Of a stretch of 64,000 nt of DNA, positions 63,531-64,000 are shown piece by piece. Both the position numbers and the translations under genes were made by a program. The notes under the pieces are model-generated. The model worked only from the letters and a program-made list of their open reading frames with translations, searched no databases and had not been told where the DNA came from. Each line of letters starts with the position of its first letter. Within the stretch, counting starts at the first letter, position 1. Source of the stretch: Sweltsa coloradensis (Eukaryota; Arthropoda; Insecta; Plecoptera; Chloroperlidae); assembly GCA_024449915.1 (NCBI GenBank), contig JAMZAV010000366.1, positions 372,001 through 436,000 on the forward strand. Direction: 5' to 3'.

Positions 63531-64000
63531 ACTGACCCCTATAGTTTGTGTTTGAAACTGCTGCTACGAGCCTCTTTTGTTCAGTGGATAAGGTCGGGTA
63601 AACAGGTACCTGCTTCGCAGACCTACAGTGTTGCATGCATGCATTCTCTCCTCGAAAGTCGAGAGGAGATCCAGGCCAGCCAAACCGCATTCCGATGGAA
63701 CAAAGACCACTACCCCAAATACCGGGTCGTAAAACGTGCTTGCACATTGGACAGAAACCTTCACTCACAGAATCGAAGTGAACGATGAGAATACTCATCA
63801 GTCATGATGTGCATGGAAGTGATGTTATAGTATTATACTACTTTGCATAATAATATTTATTTAAAATATTTTTTCAAAGACAAATTAATACACGATTAAA
63901 AATAATAAAACAATCAAAATTACAATAATCATATAATAATAATAATAATAATAATAATAAACGTGAGGATTTGAATACTATGATTTTTTTAATAACTATG
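63531..64000. other. Window end: unassigned sequence and (AAT)n microsatellite
   Basis: Overlapping open frames on both strands (63451-63798) have no recognisable domain. An (AAT)n run lies at 63936-63960. Confidence 0.4.

Noticed and set aside
34000..64000. A BTB or ZAD exon that would be the common 5' exon of the zinc-finger locus
   Set aside because: I looked on the minus strand for long open frames with BTB-type or four-cysteine ZAD patterns and saw none; a short or non-coding first exon cannot be excluded.

Overview
This window reads as animal nuclear DNA, AT-rich and crowded with transposons. Evidence for that is split reading frames with splice acceptors, non-LTR retrotransposons, tRNA-derived SINEs, MITEs and long microsatellites. 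Frequent TAGGCCTA-type words, the mix of Jockey/CR1-like LINEs, and repeats ending in CGCTTCGCTCGCT suggest an invertebrate, perhaps an arthropod such as a hemipteran insect. The species assignment is inference and is not proven by the sequence.

The only convincing host protein-coding sequences are five large C2H2 zinc-finger exons, all on the minus strand: 3196-3985, 9742-10774, 12034-13033, 28471-29662 and 31481-33806. They carry 7, 9, 9, 8 and 12 fingers. Each opens at a good 3' splice site, lacks its own translation start, ends in a stop, and is 3n+1 bases long, so all five accept the same upstream reading phase. They share a core of fingers that follows one finger with an unusual H-X4-H spacing. 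Either they are alternative terminal exons of one transcription unit whose common 5' exon lies outside the window (as in lola or mod(mdg4)), or they are tandemly duplicated genes whose short first exons I cannot see. No BTB or ZAD exon is visible in the window.

Left part (1-34 kb): the zinc-finger exons alternate with repeats. There is a foldback element near 1.5-2.1 kb, a dispersed repeat and SINE region at 4.3-6.6 kb, a nest of degenerate LINEs at 13.7-19.3 kb, a nearly complete RT-domain LINE at 22.4-24.2 kb, a TTAA-flanked piggyBac-like MITE at 25.06-25.54 kb, a SINE at 27.2-27.6 kb, a palindrome in the presumed 3' UTR of the fourth exon, and a LINE C-terminus at 30.7-31.05 kb.

Right part (34-64 kb): no host gene is recognised. 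The region is a graveyard of foldback and terminal-inverted-repeat elements. Several can be delimited to the base by target duplications: 38116-39500 (CAT), 40834-41299 (TA), 41608-42362 (CAG), 51891-52530 (8 bp, hAT-like), 54313-54816 (TTA, sitting inside a LINE reading frame) and 54957-55743 (8 bp, hAT-like). The largest is a 4.45-kb foldback at 56022-60478 whose arms are tandem ~145-bp repeats. No true tRNA, rRNA, CRISPR array or prokaryotic feature was found.
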